Shown here: one piece after another, positions 1-15,062 of the stretch | Layout: each line of letters opens with the position of its first letter | Position numbering within the stretch: the stretch's first letter is position 1 | NCBI RefSeq assembly: GCF_030553055.1 | Contig: NZ_CP130713.1 | Span: 6,014,001 to 6,078,000 of the forward strand | Source: Streptomyces sp. XD-27 | Lineage (GTDB): Bacteria; Actinomycetota; Actinomycetes; Streptomycetales; Streptomycetaceae | Direction: 5' to 3' | Length of the DNA stretch: 64,000 nucleotides | Made by a program: the position numbers and the translations under genes | The notes under the pieces: generated by a model | The model's database searches: none | What the model was told of the DNA's origin: nothing | The model's input: the letters and a program-made list of their open reading frames with translations, nothing else

Positions 1-443
<443 letters not shown>

Positions 444-532
444 CAGTTGCTCGCGTCCACTGTGTTGGTTCTGAAGTTGCGAACCGTTTTGAGCCCCTCT
501 TGTGTGGGTTCCGGTTGTGTCATCTTCATAGT

Positions 533-652
533 GTTTCGGTGGTTATTGCGTTAGGGAAACGCCCGGTTACATTCCGAACCCGGAAGCTAAGCCTTTCAGC
601 GCCGATGGTACTGCAGGGGGGACCCTGTGGGAGAGTAGGACGCCGCCGAACA
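533..652 (+). rRNA. rrf: 5S ribosomal RNA
   Basis: About 120 nt closely matching Streptomyces 5S rRNA. It begins GTTTCGGTGG, contains the conserved CCGAACCCGGAAGCTAAGCC block at 574-593, and ends with CGCCGCCGAAC, which pairs with the 5' end. It lies about 90 nt after the 23S 3' end, the usual spacing in Streptomyces rrn operons, and is the last gene of the operon. The spacer at 444-532 shows no tRNA. Confidence 0.96.
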
Positions 653-663
653 ATTTTTAGAGA

Positions 664-706
664 AAGCCCTGTTGGGGACTCCGGTCCCCAACAGGGCTTC
701 TTTTGT
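664..706 (+). terminator. rrn operon terminator
   Basis: A perfect 15-bp inverted repeat (664-678 and 685-699) encloses a 6-nt loop and is followed by CTTTTGTT. It sits about 12 nt after the end of 5S rRNA. The stem and T-run are those of a strong intrinsic terminator for the ribosomal operon. Confidence 0.93.
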
Positions 707-746
707 TGTGCCCTGGGTCACTCTGTGTTCACCTTGTCTGGGCAGC

Positions 747-1454
747 ATGCGTGTCATGGGCACTCCTGCGGATGAGCTGCGACGCGAGTTGACAGAGTCG
801 GGCGTCCGTCCCGGCGACGAGGTGATCGTGCCGTCCTACGGCACTCCTGACCCGGCGGAGGCCGTACTCCTGGTCGGGGCGCGGCCGGTGTTCGTCGACA
901 TAGACGCCGACTCCTTCTGCATAGACCCGGTCGCTGTCGCCGACGCGGTGACCCCGCGGACCGCCGCCGTCGTGGCCGTACACACCTTCGGGCACCCCGC
1001 CGACATGGCCCGGATCAACGAGATCGGGGACCGCCACGGCCTCCACGTCATCGGGTACGGGGCGCTGGAGGAGCCCACCGCGGAAATCGCGCGGCGGCAG
1101 GCGAACGCCGCGTATCTCGACGGGAAACTGCGTGGCGTCCGCACCCCTGCGGTATCGCCCGGCGTGGACCACAGCTATCAGAGCTACGTCGTCAGGGTGC
1201 CCGGCAACGGCCGGCCGGACCGTGACGCGTTCGCCCGTGCGCTGCGTTCCCGTGGCGTCGCGTGCCATGTGCCCGTACAGACGCCCGTACACCGGACTCA
1301 GCGTTTCCGTCGCGAGCTGTGGCTGGCCGAGACCGAGCGGGCGGCCGACGAATGTCTGGCGCTTCCCGTCGACGCGTCGATGCCGCGCCGTGAACTGCAG
1401 CGTGTGGTATCGGCCTGCAACGCGCTCGGGGGCCTGCTGCAGATGGCGGCCTGA
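747..1454 (+). CDS. Shortened DegT/DnrJ/EryC1/StrS-like aminotransferase homologue
   Basis: A 235-residue product resembling sugar aminotransferases of the DegT/DnrJ/EryC1/StrS family but far shorter than the usual 370-400 residues. Near the N-terminus it has the family signature GVRPGDEVIVPSYGTPDP, then GARPVFVDID and VAVHTFGHPADM. After HGLHVI the sequence jumps to RRQANAAYLDGKL, which in intact enzymes lies well after the PLP-binding lysine, so the catalytic centre and cofactor lysine appear to be missing. Catalysis is therefore unlikely. Third-position GC is normal, suggesting it is still under coding constraint or decayed recently. Start 747 (ATG) is uncertain, since 756 (ATG) is also in frame and neither has a clear ribosome site. 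It lies alone between the rrn terminator and tRNA-Thr. Confidence 0.7.
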   Translation: MRVMGTPADELRRELTESGVRPGDEVIVPSYGTPDPAEAVLLVGARPVFVDIDADSFCIDPVAVADAVTPRTAAVVAVHTFGHPADMARINEIGDRHGLHVIGYGALEEPTAEIARRQANAAYLDGKLRGVRTPAVSPGVDHSYQSYVVRVPGNGRPDRDAFARALRSRGVACHVPVQTPVHRTQRFRRELWLAETERAADECLALPVDASMPRRELQRVVSACNALGGLLQMAA

Positions 1455-1517
1455 GCGGGACCAGGGGCGCGGTTCGGAGCAGCACGGAGTTTCGGGTATG
1501 ATTCATTCCGTTGCCGC

Positions 1518-1590
1518 GCCCCAATAGCTCAGTCGGCAGAGCGTCTCCATGGTAAGGAGAAGGTCTACGGTTCGATTCCGTATTGGGGCT
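1518..1590 (+). tRNA. thrT: tRNA-Thr (anticodon GGT)
   Basis: A full 73-nt cloverleaf. The acceptor stem GCCCCAA pairs with TTGGGGC. The D stem is GCTC/GAGC, and the anticodon stem TCTCC/GGAGA encloses loop ATGGTAA with anticodon GGT, reading ACC. The T stem TACGG/CCGTA encloses TTCGATT. The discriminator base is T and no CCA is encoded, as is normal in Streptomyces. Confidence 0.96.
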
Positions 1591-1598
1591 CTGACAGA

Positions 1599-1636
1599 CA
1601 AGAAGGCCCCGCCAACTGGCGGGGGCCTTCTTGGTG
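1599..1636 (+). terminator. Terminator after tRNA-Thr
   Basis: A GC-rich hairpin in which AAGAAGGCCCCGCC pairs with GGCGGGGGCCTTCTT, with a single-base bulge and a 5-nt loop. It starts about 9 nt after the tRNA. It also lies just beyond the convergent osaC stop, so it may terminate both transcripts. Confidence 0.85.
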
Positions 1637-1661
1637 TTCATGCCTCGGTGTTCATGCCTCG
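1634..1661. repeat. 14-bp tandem duplication spanning the osaC stop codon
   Basis: Two identical 14-bp units (1634-1647 and 1648-1661; GTGTTCATGCCTCG on the plus strand). The second unit contains the osaC stop codon (1652-1654, minus strand). The first unit repeats that sequence immediately downstream of the gene. Confidence 0.85.
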
Positions 1662-4282
1662 TGCGGCTGCGGCTGGGGGACGCGCATCGCCAGGATCGCC
1701 ATGTCGTCGGACGGCGGATCGGGAGCGAAGCGCTCGACGGCGCGCAGGACGCGCGCGGCCACCGCGCCCGCCGTCAGCCCTGTGCAGGTGGTCAGCACGT
1801 CCGCCAGGCCGTCGTCGCCGAGCATCCTGGCGCCCTCGCGGCGCTCCGTCACCCCGTCCGTGACACACAGCAGCACATCGCCCGGATCGAGCGTCACCGT
1901 CTGCTCGTACAGCTCCAGATCGTCCATCACACCCAGCAGCGGCTGCGGTTCCGCGGCCGCCTCGACACGGCCGTCCGGGCGCAGCCGCAGCGGCAGCGGA
2001 TGGCCGGCGCACACCACCTTGAGCAGCGCGCTGCCGTCGGCCTGCGGCCACAGCTCCCCGTACAGCAAGGTCAGGAAGCGGCTGCGCGCGCCCTCGTCGA
2101 GGATCGCCGCGTTGAGCCGCTCCAGGACGGCCGGGCCGCCGAAGCCCTCGCGGGCGAGCAGCCGCAGCGCGTGCCGGGCCAGGCCGGTGACGGCGGCCGC
2201 CTCGGGGCCCGTACCGCAGACGTCGCCGATGGCGAAGCCGTACGCGTCGTCGCGGATGGGGAACAGGTCGTAGAAGTCACCGCCGACCTCGTTGCCCTCG
2301 CCGGCCGCGCGGTAGATGACCTCGACCTCGACGCCGGGGACCTCGGGCAGCTCGGGCGGCAGCAGGCTGCGCTGGAGGGACTGGCTGATGGCCGTACGCT
2401 CCGAGTACAGCCGCGCGTTGTCCAGCGCGAGCGCGGCCCGGCGGGAGAGGTCCTCGGCCAGCTCCAGGATCTCCTGGCGGAAGTGCTCGTCGGCCGGCTT
2501 GCCGAGGGTGAGCATGCCAATGACGCGGTTGCGGGCCACCAGCGGGAGGACGACGGTCTCCCCGCCGACCGCGGAGGCCGTGGCCAGGGTGGCACCCGGG
2601 CCGGACGAAGGGCGGGCGGCGTCCCCGAGGTTGAGGCTGCGCAGGGTGGTGCGCAGCGCCGCGGCGTGCGCGGCGTCGCCGGGGGCCGACCAGACCCGGG
2701 CGCCGGGAGCGGGCACCGGCTCCGGCGGATCGACCTTCGCGAGCAGCGCCTTGAGCCCGTCGATGCGGTCCTCGTCCTCGTGCAGGACGTAACTCAGCTC
2801 GGGCTCGGACGACGGGTCGGCGATGGTGTAGACGGCGCACCAGGTGGCGAGGGTCGGCACGGTCATCTGCGCCATCAGAGCCAGCGTCTGGTCGCGGTCG
2901 AGCGTGCCGGCGAGCAGGTCGGACGCCTCGACGAGGAAGGACAGGGAGCCGCGGCGGAGCCGCTCCAACTCGGTGAGGCGGGCGGACTCCACGGCCAGCG
3001 CGATGCGGTCGGCGGCGAACTGGAGCCGCAGGGCCTCCTCGTTGCTGTAACGGCCGGGGGCTTCGGCGGCCACGCCGAGCGAACCCGTCAGCCGCCCCTC
3101 CACCTTCAGCGGGACCGTGACGACCGACCGCATGCCGGTGTTGGCGAGCAGCGGTACGGCTCCGGGGACGACGGCGAGGTCCTCATGGACGGCGGGCATC
3201 CGCGCCGAGCCGTAGCGTCCGGTGCCGGCCTCGACGGGGACGCGGGCGAAGCGCTGGCGGGCGGAGGGCAGCCCGGTCGAGGCGCGCACCTCCAGCTCCG
3301 TCTCGTCGTCGGTGGCAAGGAGCAGATAGGCCGAGTCCCCGTCGAGCATGTCGCGGGCGCGTTCGACGGTGCGCTGGAGGAGCCCGTCCAGGTCGTCAGG
3401 GGCGGGGGAGCCGATGAAGACCTCGAAGGCGTCGGTGGGCGCGCCGCGCTCGGGCGCGCTGGAGGCATCGGAGGAGGAGCCGCGCTGCGGGCTCTGCAGG
3501 ACCGCGCGCTCGTGCTCGCGGACCAGCAAGCAGACCGTGGACGGGTCGCCTTCGGTGTCCCGTACGCGTAGATGCGAGGCGTAGACCGGGATGACCCGGC
3601 CGTCGGCGCCGCGGACGCCGTAGGAGCCCTCCCAGCGGGAGAGCCGGAGCGCCTCGGCGACGCCCGTGCCGGTTCCCGGCGTGTGCGGCCAGGCGGCGAG
3701 GTCGGTGAGCGGCTTGCCGAGGATCTGCTCCGGCGCGTAGCCGAACAGGTCCTGTGCGTCGTCGTTCCAGGCGCTGACGGCGCCGTTGCGGTCGATCTGG
3801 ACGACGGCGACGCGGACCCGGGCGTCGGTGACGGGCAGCGCCTCGGAGGGCAGGGCCGGGCCCGCGGAGCGGGTGCCGGCCAGGCGGTCGGGGAAGTCGA
3901 GCTGGAACCACACCTGCTTGTGCGTGGCGCTGTACTCCACGCCCCAGCGGGAGGCGAGGGCGGCGCACAGCAGCAGCCCGCGGCCGCCTTCGCGGTCCGG
4001 GCTGCCGTAGTTGCGCCCCGCGTTCTCCAGCGGTAGCTCGCGCTCCGGATAGCGGTCGGCGACCTCGACGCGCACCCCGGTCTCGGCCCGGATGCAGCTG
4101 ACGTCGGCGGCGGTGCCCGCGTGGACGACGGCGTTGGTGACGAGCTCGCTCGTGAGGACGACGGCGTCGTCGACGACGTCGGTAAGGCCCCAGCCCTGGA
4201 GGGTGTCTCTGACGAAGGTACGGGCGGAGGCGACCGAGCGTCCCACTGGTTCGAATTTGGCGGCTGCCCGCGCGGTGATCAC
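1652..4282 (-). CDS. osaC: SpoIIE-type serine phosphatase with RsbW-like, PAS and GAF domains (OsaC)
   Basis: An 876-residue cytoplasmic regulator. Domains in order: an RsbW-like ATPase domain (about 1-130, with N-box SELVTNAVVHAG), a PAS domain (about 155-265), a GAF region (about 300-430), a second GAF-like region (about 440-610), and a PP2C/SpoIIE phosphatase (about 630-870). The phosphatase metal-binding acidic motifs are GGDFYD, GDVCGTG, VTDGVTER and PSDDMAIL. In S. coelicolor the orthologue at this position is OsaC, which modulates the stress sigma factor SigB after osmotic shock; that role is transferred by homology and position. GTG at 4282 is preferred because GAGGAG precedes it by a few bases, and ATG at 4294 is the alternative. 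It is divergent from osaA. A 14-bp duplication spans its stop codon. Confidence 0.88.
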   Translation of the reverse strand: MITARAAAKFEPVGRSVASARTFVRDTLQGWGLTDVVDDAVVLTSELVTNAVVHAGTAADVSCIRAETGVRVEVADRYPERELPLENAGRNYGSPDREGGRGLLLCAALASRWGVEYSATHKQVWFQLDFPDRLAGTRSAGPALPSEALPVTDARVRVAVVQIDRNGAVSAWNDDAQDLFGYAPEQILGKPLTDLAAWPHTPGTGTGVAEALRLSRWEGSYGVRGADGRVIPVYASHLRVRDTEGDPSTVCLLVREHERAVLQSPQRGSSSDASSAPERGAPTDAFEVFIGSPAPDDLDGLLQRTVERARDMLDGDSAYLLLATDDETELEVRASTGLPSARQRFARVPVEAGTGRYGSARMPAVHEDLAVVPGAVPLLANTGMRSVVTVPLKVEGRLTGSLGVAAEAPGRYSNEEALRLQFAADRIALAVESARLTELERLRRGSLSFLVEASDLLAGTLDRDQTLALMAQMTVPTLATWCAVYTIADPSSEPELSYVLHEDEDRIDGLKALLAKVDPPEPVPAPGARVWSAPGDAAHAAALRTTLRSLNLGDAARPSSGPGATLATASAVGGETVVLPLVARNRVIGMLTLGKPADEHFRQEILELAEDLSRRAALALDNARLYSERTAISQSLQRSLLPPELPEVPGVEVEVIYRAAGEGNEVGGDFYDLFPIRDDAYGFAIGDVCGTGPEAAAVTGLARHALRLLAREGFGGPAVLERLNAAILDEGARSRFLTLLYGELWPQADGSALLKVVCAGHPLPLRLRPDGRVEAAAEPQPLLGVMDDLELYEQTVTLDPGDVLLCVTDGVTERREGARMLGDDGLADVLTTCTGLTAGAVAARVLRAVERFAPDPPSDDMAILAMRVPQPQPHEA

Positions 4283-4633
4283 AGGTCTCCTCATCGGCCT
4301 CTCATTGCTCCCCGAGTCCTGTGCCCGTTTCCCAAGCCCTCGATTCGTCCGCCAGGCTAAACCGTCGACCCCGGCCGTGTGGAACGGAGTGGTGTGATTC
4401 GGGAGCAAAAATGCGGCCCGGCGGCCGGGCGCATACCCCCGTGGGGTCACGCATGGCCGCCGGGCCGAGGCCGTGGGCGAAGGACATGTGCTGCCCTCCA
4501 CGTCTCAACGAATTTTCGAGGATGTGGTTACGCTCCGATCAGCGACCACTACGGTGCCCCGGAGTGAAAGACTGGGAAAGCTCGAAGTAGAGAACCCGAC
4601 GAGGACGACGGTCGACCCTGCGGGAGGGACACG
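4283..4633. other. Divergent osaC-osaA intergenic region with nested inverted repeats
   Basis: A 351-bp gap between divergent starts. It contains a perfect 12-bp inverted repeat (CGGCCCGGCGGC at 4414-4425 and its complement at 4456-4467). Inside this lies a smaller palindrome, ACCCCCGTGGGGT (4434-4446). The structure could be a regulator site or a leader hairpin for either gene. I could not assign a promoter with confidence, and no further gene is visible. Confidence 0.55.
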
Positions 4634-10117
<5,484 letters not shown>

Positions 10118-10335
10118 CACGGCCGAGGCAGAGCGGGCCCGGCTTGCTGACGGAGTGTTGCCGAACAGGTGTGGGAGTACGGATTTCCGGGAACCTTCTG
10201 GACTTCCACCGCGTTTCCGGTACGTGCACAGTGACATCGCGGTGACAGGGTGTGGCGACAGGCGGGGTGCGGCTACGATGACCGGCACAAGGACGGGCGG
10301 CGCAAGGGAGTCGTCCCCTGGGGCGGTGCTTGGCG

Positions 10336-10363
10336 CCTCCCCGAGCTCTTCGAGCAGGGGAGG
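10336..10363. repeat. Inverted repeat in the osaA-osaB gap
   Basis: CCTCCCC at 10336-10342 pairs with GGGGAGG at 10357-10363, with an inner CTC/GAG pairing. It lies 30 bp before the osaB start. It resembles the short palindromes scattered through Streptomyces genomes, and could attenuate or stabilise osaAB mRNA. The rest of the 277-bp gap (10118-10394) shows nothing clear. Confidence 0.6.
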
Positions 10364-10394
10364 GCCCATGCCGGGGCGAGGAGGACGGTCGGCC

Positions 10395-11072
10395 ATGGTG
10401 CAGAAGGCCAAGATCCTCCTGGTCGATGACCGGCCGGAGAATCTGCTGGCGCTGGAGGCCATTCTCTCCGCGCTCGATCAGACCCTGGTGCGGGCATCGT
10501 CAGGGGAGGAAGCGCTCAAGGCGCTGCTCACGGATGACTTCGCGGTGATCCTGCTGGATGTCCAGATGCCGGGTATGGACGGCTTCGAGACGGCCGCGCA
10601 CATCAAGCGCCGGGAGCGCACCCGCGACATCCCGATCATCTTTCTCACGGCGATCAACCACGGCCCCCACCACACCTTCCGCGGTTACGCGGCAGGCGCG
10701 GTGGACTACATCTCCAAGCCTTTCGACCCGTGGGTGCTGCGGGCCAAGGTCTCCGTGTTCGTCGAGCTGTACATGAAGAACTGCAAGCTGCGCGAGCAGG
10801 CGGCGCTGCTGCGGCTGCAGTTGGAGAGCGGTCAGCCGGTCGCGGGTGACGGCAAGGAGCCCGCGGGTCTGCTGGCCGAGCTGTCCGCACGGCTCGCCGC
10901 CGTGGAGGAGCAGGCTGAGGCGCTGTCCAAGCAGCTCAACGAGACCGCCGACGCGGCCGCGGTGGCCACCGCGGCCCATCTGGAGCGCAAACTCACCGGG
11001 CTGCGCCGTGCGCTGGACGCGCTGGAGCCGGGCACCGGCAGCAGCGCCGGACAGGTGCCCTCGCAGAACTGA
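10395..11072 (+). CDS. osaB: Response regulator OsaB
   Basis: A 225-residue response regulator. An N-terminal receiver (about 1-125) has the acidic pair in LLVDDRPEN, the phospho-acceptor Asp in VILLDVQMPGMDG, and the switch and Lys residues in FLTA and SKPF. The C-terminal half is coiled-coil-like, rich in Ala, Glu and Leu, and has no recognisable DNA-binding domain. It therefore probably works through protein contacts. It lies directly after osaA on the same strand, and the S. coelicolor orthologue is the OsaA partner needed for growth and development under osmotic stress. ATG at 10395 follows GAGGAGG. ATG at 10369 is an in-frame alternative with its own GGGGAGGG. Confidence 0.92.
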   Translation: MVQKAKILLVDDRPENLLALEAILSALDQTLVRASSGEEALKALLTDDFAVILLDVQMPGMDGFETAAHIKRRERTRDIPIIFLTAINHGPHHTFRGYAAGAVDYISKPFDPWVLRAKVSVFVELYMKNCKLREQAALLRLQLESGQPVAGDGKEPAGLLAELSARLAAVEEQAEALSKQLNETADAAAVATAAHLERKLTGLRRALDALEPGTGSSAGQVPSQN

Positions 11073-11214
11073 CCGCTGACGGCCCGTCACGCGCCCGTCG
11101 GCGTACGGCATGGCCGTCGGCCCCATGAAGGCCGTTGGTCCGGCGGGCGGCCGTGAGGCAGGGAAACGGCAGGCATGCGTGCCCCGTACGGCGGACGCGG
11201 GTAACCTCGCCCCC

Positions 11215-13989
11215 ATGGCCTCACGTACGTCCGGCAAGGGTTCCCAGGGCACTGCGGGCACCTCGAAGCAGCGCGCCGGAGGGGCCGCGGGTGCCGCCAA
11301 GAAGGCCCCGGCGAAGAAGGCGGCTGCCAAGAAGGCCGCGCCGCCCGCGAAGAAGAAGGCGCCCGCGAAGAAGGCGCCGCCCAAGCCCGCGCCGTCCCCC
11401 ACCAACGGCGTCTTTCGCGCGGCGCGTGCCGTATGGAGGGGCCTGGCGCGCGCCGTCGGCGCGATGTTCCGGGGCATAGGGCGCGGCGCGAAGGGGCTGG
11501 ACCCCGCGCATCGCAAGGACGGCGTGGCGCTGCTGCTGCTCGCGCTCGCGCTGATCGTCGCGGTCGGCACCTGGTCCCATCTGCGCGGGCCGGTCGGCGA
11601 CCTGGTGGAGGTGCTGGTCACCGGCGCGTTCGGCCGCCTCGATCTGCTCGTGCCGATACTGCTCGGCGCGATCGCCACCCGGCTGATCCTCCACCCCGAG
11701 CAGCCGGAGGCCAACGGACGGATCGTCATCGGGCTGTCCGCGCTGGTCATCGGGGTCCTCGGGCAGGTGCACGTCGGCTGCGGGGCGCCGCTGCGTAGCG
11801 ACACCGAGGCCATCCAGGACGCCGGCGGTCTCATCGGCTGGGCGGCGGCGAGCCCGCTGCTGTACGCGATGGGCGCGGTGCTGGCCGTACCGCTGCTGAT
11901 CCTGCTGACCCTCTTCGGACTGCTCGTGGTCACCGCCACCCCCGTCGCCGCCATCCCGCAGCGGCTGCGCTCGCTGGGCATCCGGCTGGGCCTGCTGCGG
12001 GACCACGGTGAGTACCTCGACCCGGTGGACGAGGAGGAGGCCGGGGAGTACGCCGACGAGTGGCGCGAGCAGCCCGCGCGGCGTCAGCGCCGGGCGTCCC
12101 GTACCGCCGCGAGCGGCCCCGAGCGGGCCGAGGATGAGGCGCTCGACAAGCGGCGCGGGCAGCGCCGCACCGGTCGCGTGGAGCCTCCCGCAGACCGCCC
12201 CATGGACGCCGTGGACGTGGCGGCCGCGGCCGCCGCCGCACTGGACGGCGCCGTCCTGCACGGTGTCCAGCCCTCACCGCTCGTCGCCGGCCTCAGCAGC
12301 GGCATCTCCGGCGACCGGGCGGCCGGGGTGCCGGGCGCGCGGCCCGCGGGCGGACCTCAGGGGCCCTCCGACGGGGAGCGGACGGTGACGGCCGTCCCGG
12401 AGCACGGGGAAGGGGCCCCGGAGCGCGGAGCGGTCGTCCCGGACCTCACCAAGCCCGCGCCCGAGCCCGCCCAGCCCCTGCCGCCGCGGGCCGAGCAGCT
12501 CCAGCTCGCCGGCGACATCACCTACGCCCTGCCCTCGCTGGACCTGCTGGAGCGCGGCGGCCCGGGCAAGTCCCGCAGCGCCGCGAACGACGCGGTCGTC
12601 GCCTCGCTGACGAACGTCTTCGCGGAGTTCAAGGTGGACGCCGCCGTCACCGGCTTCACCCGCGGGCCGACGGTCACCCGCTACGAGGTCGAGCTGGGCC
12701 CGGCCGTGAAGGTCGAGCGGATCACGGCGCTGACCAAGAACATCGCCTACGCCGTCGCCAGCCCCGATGTGCGGATCATCAGCCCCATCCCGGGCAAGTC
12801 CGCGGTCGGCATCGAGATCCCCAACAGCGACCGCGAGATGGTCAACCTGGGGGACGTGCTGCGGTCCGCGGAATCCGTCGGCGACGACCATCCGCTGCTC
12901 GTGGGTCTGGGCAAGGACGTCGAGGGCGGCTATGTCTCGGCGAACCTGGCGAAGATGCCGCACGTGCTGGTGGCCGGCGCCACCGGCTCCGGAAAGTCGT
13001 CCTGCATCAACTGCCTGATCACCTCCGTCATGGCCCGCGCGACACCGGACGACGTACGGATGGTGCTGGTCGACCCCAAGCGCGTCGAGCTGACCGCGTA
13101 CGAGGGCATCCCGCACCTGATCACGCCGATCATCACCAATCCCAAGCGCGCCGCCGAGGCCCTCCAGTGGGTCGTACGGGAGATGGACCTGCGCTACGAC
13201 GACCTGGCGGCGTTCGGGTTCCGGCACATCGACGACTTCAACGCCGCCGTCCGCGGGGGCAAGGTCAAGCTGCCCGAAGGCAGCGAGCGCGAGCTGCGGC
13301 CGTACCCGTACCTGCTGGTCATCGTGGACGAGCTGGCGGACCTGATGATGGTGGCCCCGCGCGACGTGGAGGACTCGATCGTCCGTATCACCCAGCTGGC
13401 CCGCGCGGCGGGCATCCACCTGGTGCTCGCCACCCAGCGGCCGTCGGTGGACGTGGTGACCGGTCTGATCAAGGCGAACGTGCCGTCCCGGCTCGCCTTC
13501 GCCACCTCCTCCCTCGCCGACAGCCGGGTGATCCTCGACCAGGCGGGCGCCGAGAAGCTGATCGGGAAGGGCGACAGCCTCTTCCTGCCGATGGGCGCGA
13601 ACAAGCCGGTCCGCATGCAGGGCGCGTTCGTCACCGAGGCGGAGGTCGCCGCGGTCGTCGAGCACTGCAAGAACCAGATGACGCCGGTCTTCCGGGACGA
13701 CGTGACGGTCGGGACGGCGAAGAAGAAGGAGATCGACGAGGAGATCGGCGACGACCTGGACCTCCTCTGCCAGGCCGCCGAGCTGGTGGTCTCCACCCAG
13801 TTCGGCTCGACCTCGATGCTCCAGCGCAAGCTGCGGGTGGGCTTCGCCAAGGCCGGGCGGCTGATGGACCTGATGGAGTCCCGCGGGATCGTCGGTCCCA
13901 GCGAGGGCTCCAAGGCCCGGGACGTTTTGGTAAAACCGGATGAATTGGATGGCGTGATCGCTGTGATCCGCGGGGAGGCTCACCCGTAG
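11215..13989 (+). CDS. ftsK: DNA translocase FtsK/SpoIIIE
   Basis: A 924-residue septal DNA pump. It begins with a Lys/Ala/Pro-rich basic tail, followed by several membrane segments (about 100-270), a variable acidic/basic linker, and the cytoplasmic motor. Walker A is GATGSGKSS (about 588-596) and Walker B is [10 protein letters not shown]. The C-terminal winged-helix gamma domain ([20 protein letters not shown]) reads orienting DNA sequences. In sporulating Streptomyces it moves chromosomes out of closing septa. ATG at 11215 is chosen because the product starts with the usual Lys-rich tail and matches the expected ~925 residues; no good ribosome site is visible there. A duplication of the last codons, including the stop, follows the gene. 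Confidence 0.95.
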   Translation: MASRTSGKGSQGTAGTSKQRAGGAAGAAKKAPAKKAAAKKAAPPAKKKAPAKKAPPKPAPSPTNGVFRAARAVWRGLARAVGAMFRGIGRGAKGLDPAHRKDGVALLLLALALIVAVGTWSHLRGPVGDLVEVLVTGAFGRLDLLVPILLGAIATRLILHPEQPEANGRIVIGLSALVIGVLGQVHVGCGAPLRSDTEAIQDAGGLIGWAAASPLLYAMGAVLAVPLLILLTLFGLLVVTATPVAAIPQRLRSLGIRLGLLRDHGEYLDPVDEEEAGEYADEWREQPARRQRRASRTAASGPERAEDEALDKRRGQRRTGRVEPPADRPMDAVDVAAAAAAALDGAVLHGVQPSPLVAGLSSGISGDRAAGVPGARPAGGPQGPSDGERTVTAVPEHGEGAPERGAVVPDLTKPAPEPAQPLPPRAEQLQLAGDITYALPSLDLLERGGPGKSRSAANDAVVASLTNVFAEFKVDAAVTGFTRGPTVTRYEVELGPAVKVERITALTKNIAYAVASPDVRIISPIPGKSAVGIEIPNSDREMVNLGDVLRSAESVGDDHPLLVGLGKDVEGGYVSANLAKMPHVLVAGATGSGKSSCINCLITSVMARATPDDVRMVLVDPKRVELTAYEGIPHLITPIITNPKRAAEALQWVVREMDLRYDDLAAFGFRHIDDFNAAVRGGKVKLPEGSERELRPYPYLLVIVDELADLMMVAPRDVEDSIVRITQLARAAGIHLVLATQRPSVDVVTGLIKANVPSRLAFATSSLADSRVILDQAGAEKLIGKGDSLFLPMGANKPVRMQGAFVTEAEVAAVVEHCKNQMTPVFRDDVTVGTAKKKEIDEEIGDDLDLLCQAAELVVSTQFGSTSMLQRKLRVGFAKAGRLMDLMESRGIVGPSEGSKARDVLVKPDELDGVIAVIRGEAHP

Positions 13990-14015
13990 CGCAGGGGAGA
14001 CTCACCCGTAAGGGA
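13972..14015. repeat. 22-bp tandem duplication spanning the ftsK stop codon
   Basis: GGGGAGGCTCACCCGTAG (13972-13989, the last five ftsK codons plus the stop) is repeated as GGGGAGACTCACCCGTAA (13994-14011) with a 22-bp period. Two mismatches in 18 bases separate the copies, and both carry a stop triplet. Confidence 0.85.
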
Positions 14016-14200
14016 ACCGCGGGCAACCGTTTCCTCTGCTGATACGTCAAGTTGAGGGAGGTGACGGACCGGTGTCCCACCATCGGTGTCGTACGGCACT
14101 CCTGATGGCGGACAAAGACCGGCCTCCCGCTTGCCCGACCCTTTCGTCCCACCCCTAGACTGAACCTCCAGCAGGTGGCTCACGCTCGAAAGGCGCCCCC

Positions 14201-14998
14201 GTGTCCATCGGCAACTCCTCCGAAGACGACCGCCCTTCCGTCGGTCGCGCCCTCCAGCAGGCCCGCATCCAGGCCGGACTGACCGTCGATGAGGTCAGCG
14301 GCATCACCCGGGTGCGCGTACCCATCGTGCACGGGATCGAGCAGGACGACTTCTCGCGTTGCGGCGGCGACGTCTACGCGCGCGGGCACGTCCGGTCACT
14401 GGCGCGGGCCGTCGGCCTCGACCCGGCCGCGCTGATCGCCCAGTACGACGCCGAGCACGGCGGACGGCCGGAGCCCACCCCGCCGGCGCCGCTGTTCGAG
14501 GCCGAACGCATCCGGCCCGAGCCCCGCCGCCCGAACTGGACCGCCGCGATGGTCGCGGCCATCGTCGCCGTCGTCGGCTTCGTCGGCTTCACCCTCTTCA
14601 CCGGTGGCAACGAGGACGGCGGCTCGACGGTCGCCGAGGAGACCCCGCCGTCGAAGCCGGCCGCCGACCCGGCCACCCGCAAGCCCGCCGACCCCAAGCC
14701 CGAGCCGTCGACCAGCGCCATCGCGGGCGTCCCGGCCAACAAGGTCACGGTTCAGCTGACCGCCGAGAACGGCCAGAGCTGGATCTCCGCGCAGGACCAC
14801 AACGGGCGCCTGATCCACGAGGGCGTCCTCCGCCAGGGCGACTCCAAGACCTTCACCGACAGTAAGCGGATCGACCTGGTCCTGGGCAACGCCGGGGCCG
14901 TCCAGCTCTTCGTGAACGGCAAGGAAGTCAAGGAGGTCGGGGCCGACGGGCAGGTCCAGCGGCTGAGCTACACCAAGGGAGACCCGGAGGTCGGCTGA
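14201..14998 (+). CDS. RodZ-like membrane protein with HTH_25 and DUF4115 domains
   Basis: A 265-residue type II membrane protein. The N-terminal Cro/C1-type helix-turn-helix (about 12-85, with GRALQQARIQAGLTVDEVS) is the HTH_25 form found in RodZ. After a Pro-rich linker there is one membrane segment (about 110-132), a Pro/Lys/Ala linker, and an external beta-rich DUF4115 domain (about 175-265). In rod-shaped bacteria RodZ links MreB to the elongation machinery. In Streptomyces the target is less clear, so the role here is inferred from domain order. The start is GTG at 14201 after AAAGG. It lies upstream of rimO on the same strand. Confidence 0.85.
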   Translation: MSIGNSSEDDRPSVGRALQQARIQAGLTVDEVSGITRVRVPIVHGIEQDDFSRCGGDVYARGHVRSLARAVGLDPAALIAQYDAEHGGRPEPTPPAPLFEAERIRPEPRRPNWTAAMVAAIVAVVGFVGFTLFTGGNEDGGSTVAEETPPSKPAADPATRKPADPKPEPSTSAIAGVPANKVTVQLTAENGQSWISAQDHNGRLIHEGVLRQGDSKTFTDSKRIDLVLGNAGAVQLFVNGKEVKEVGADGQVQRLSYTKGDPEVG

Positions 14999-15062
14999 GT
15001 TCCTTATCGAACGGTCAGCCCTGGGAGCCGGAGGCACGTCCGGGACAAAGTAGTCTGAGCGT

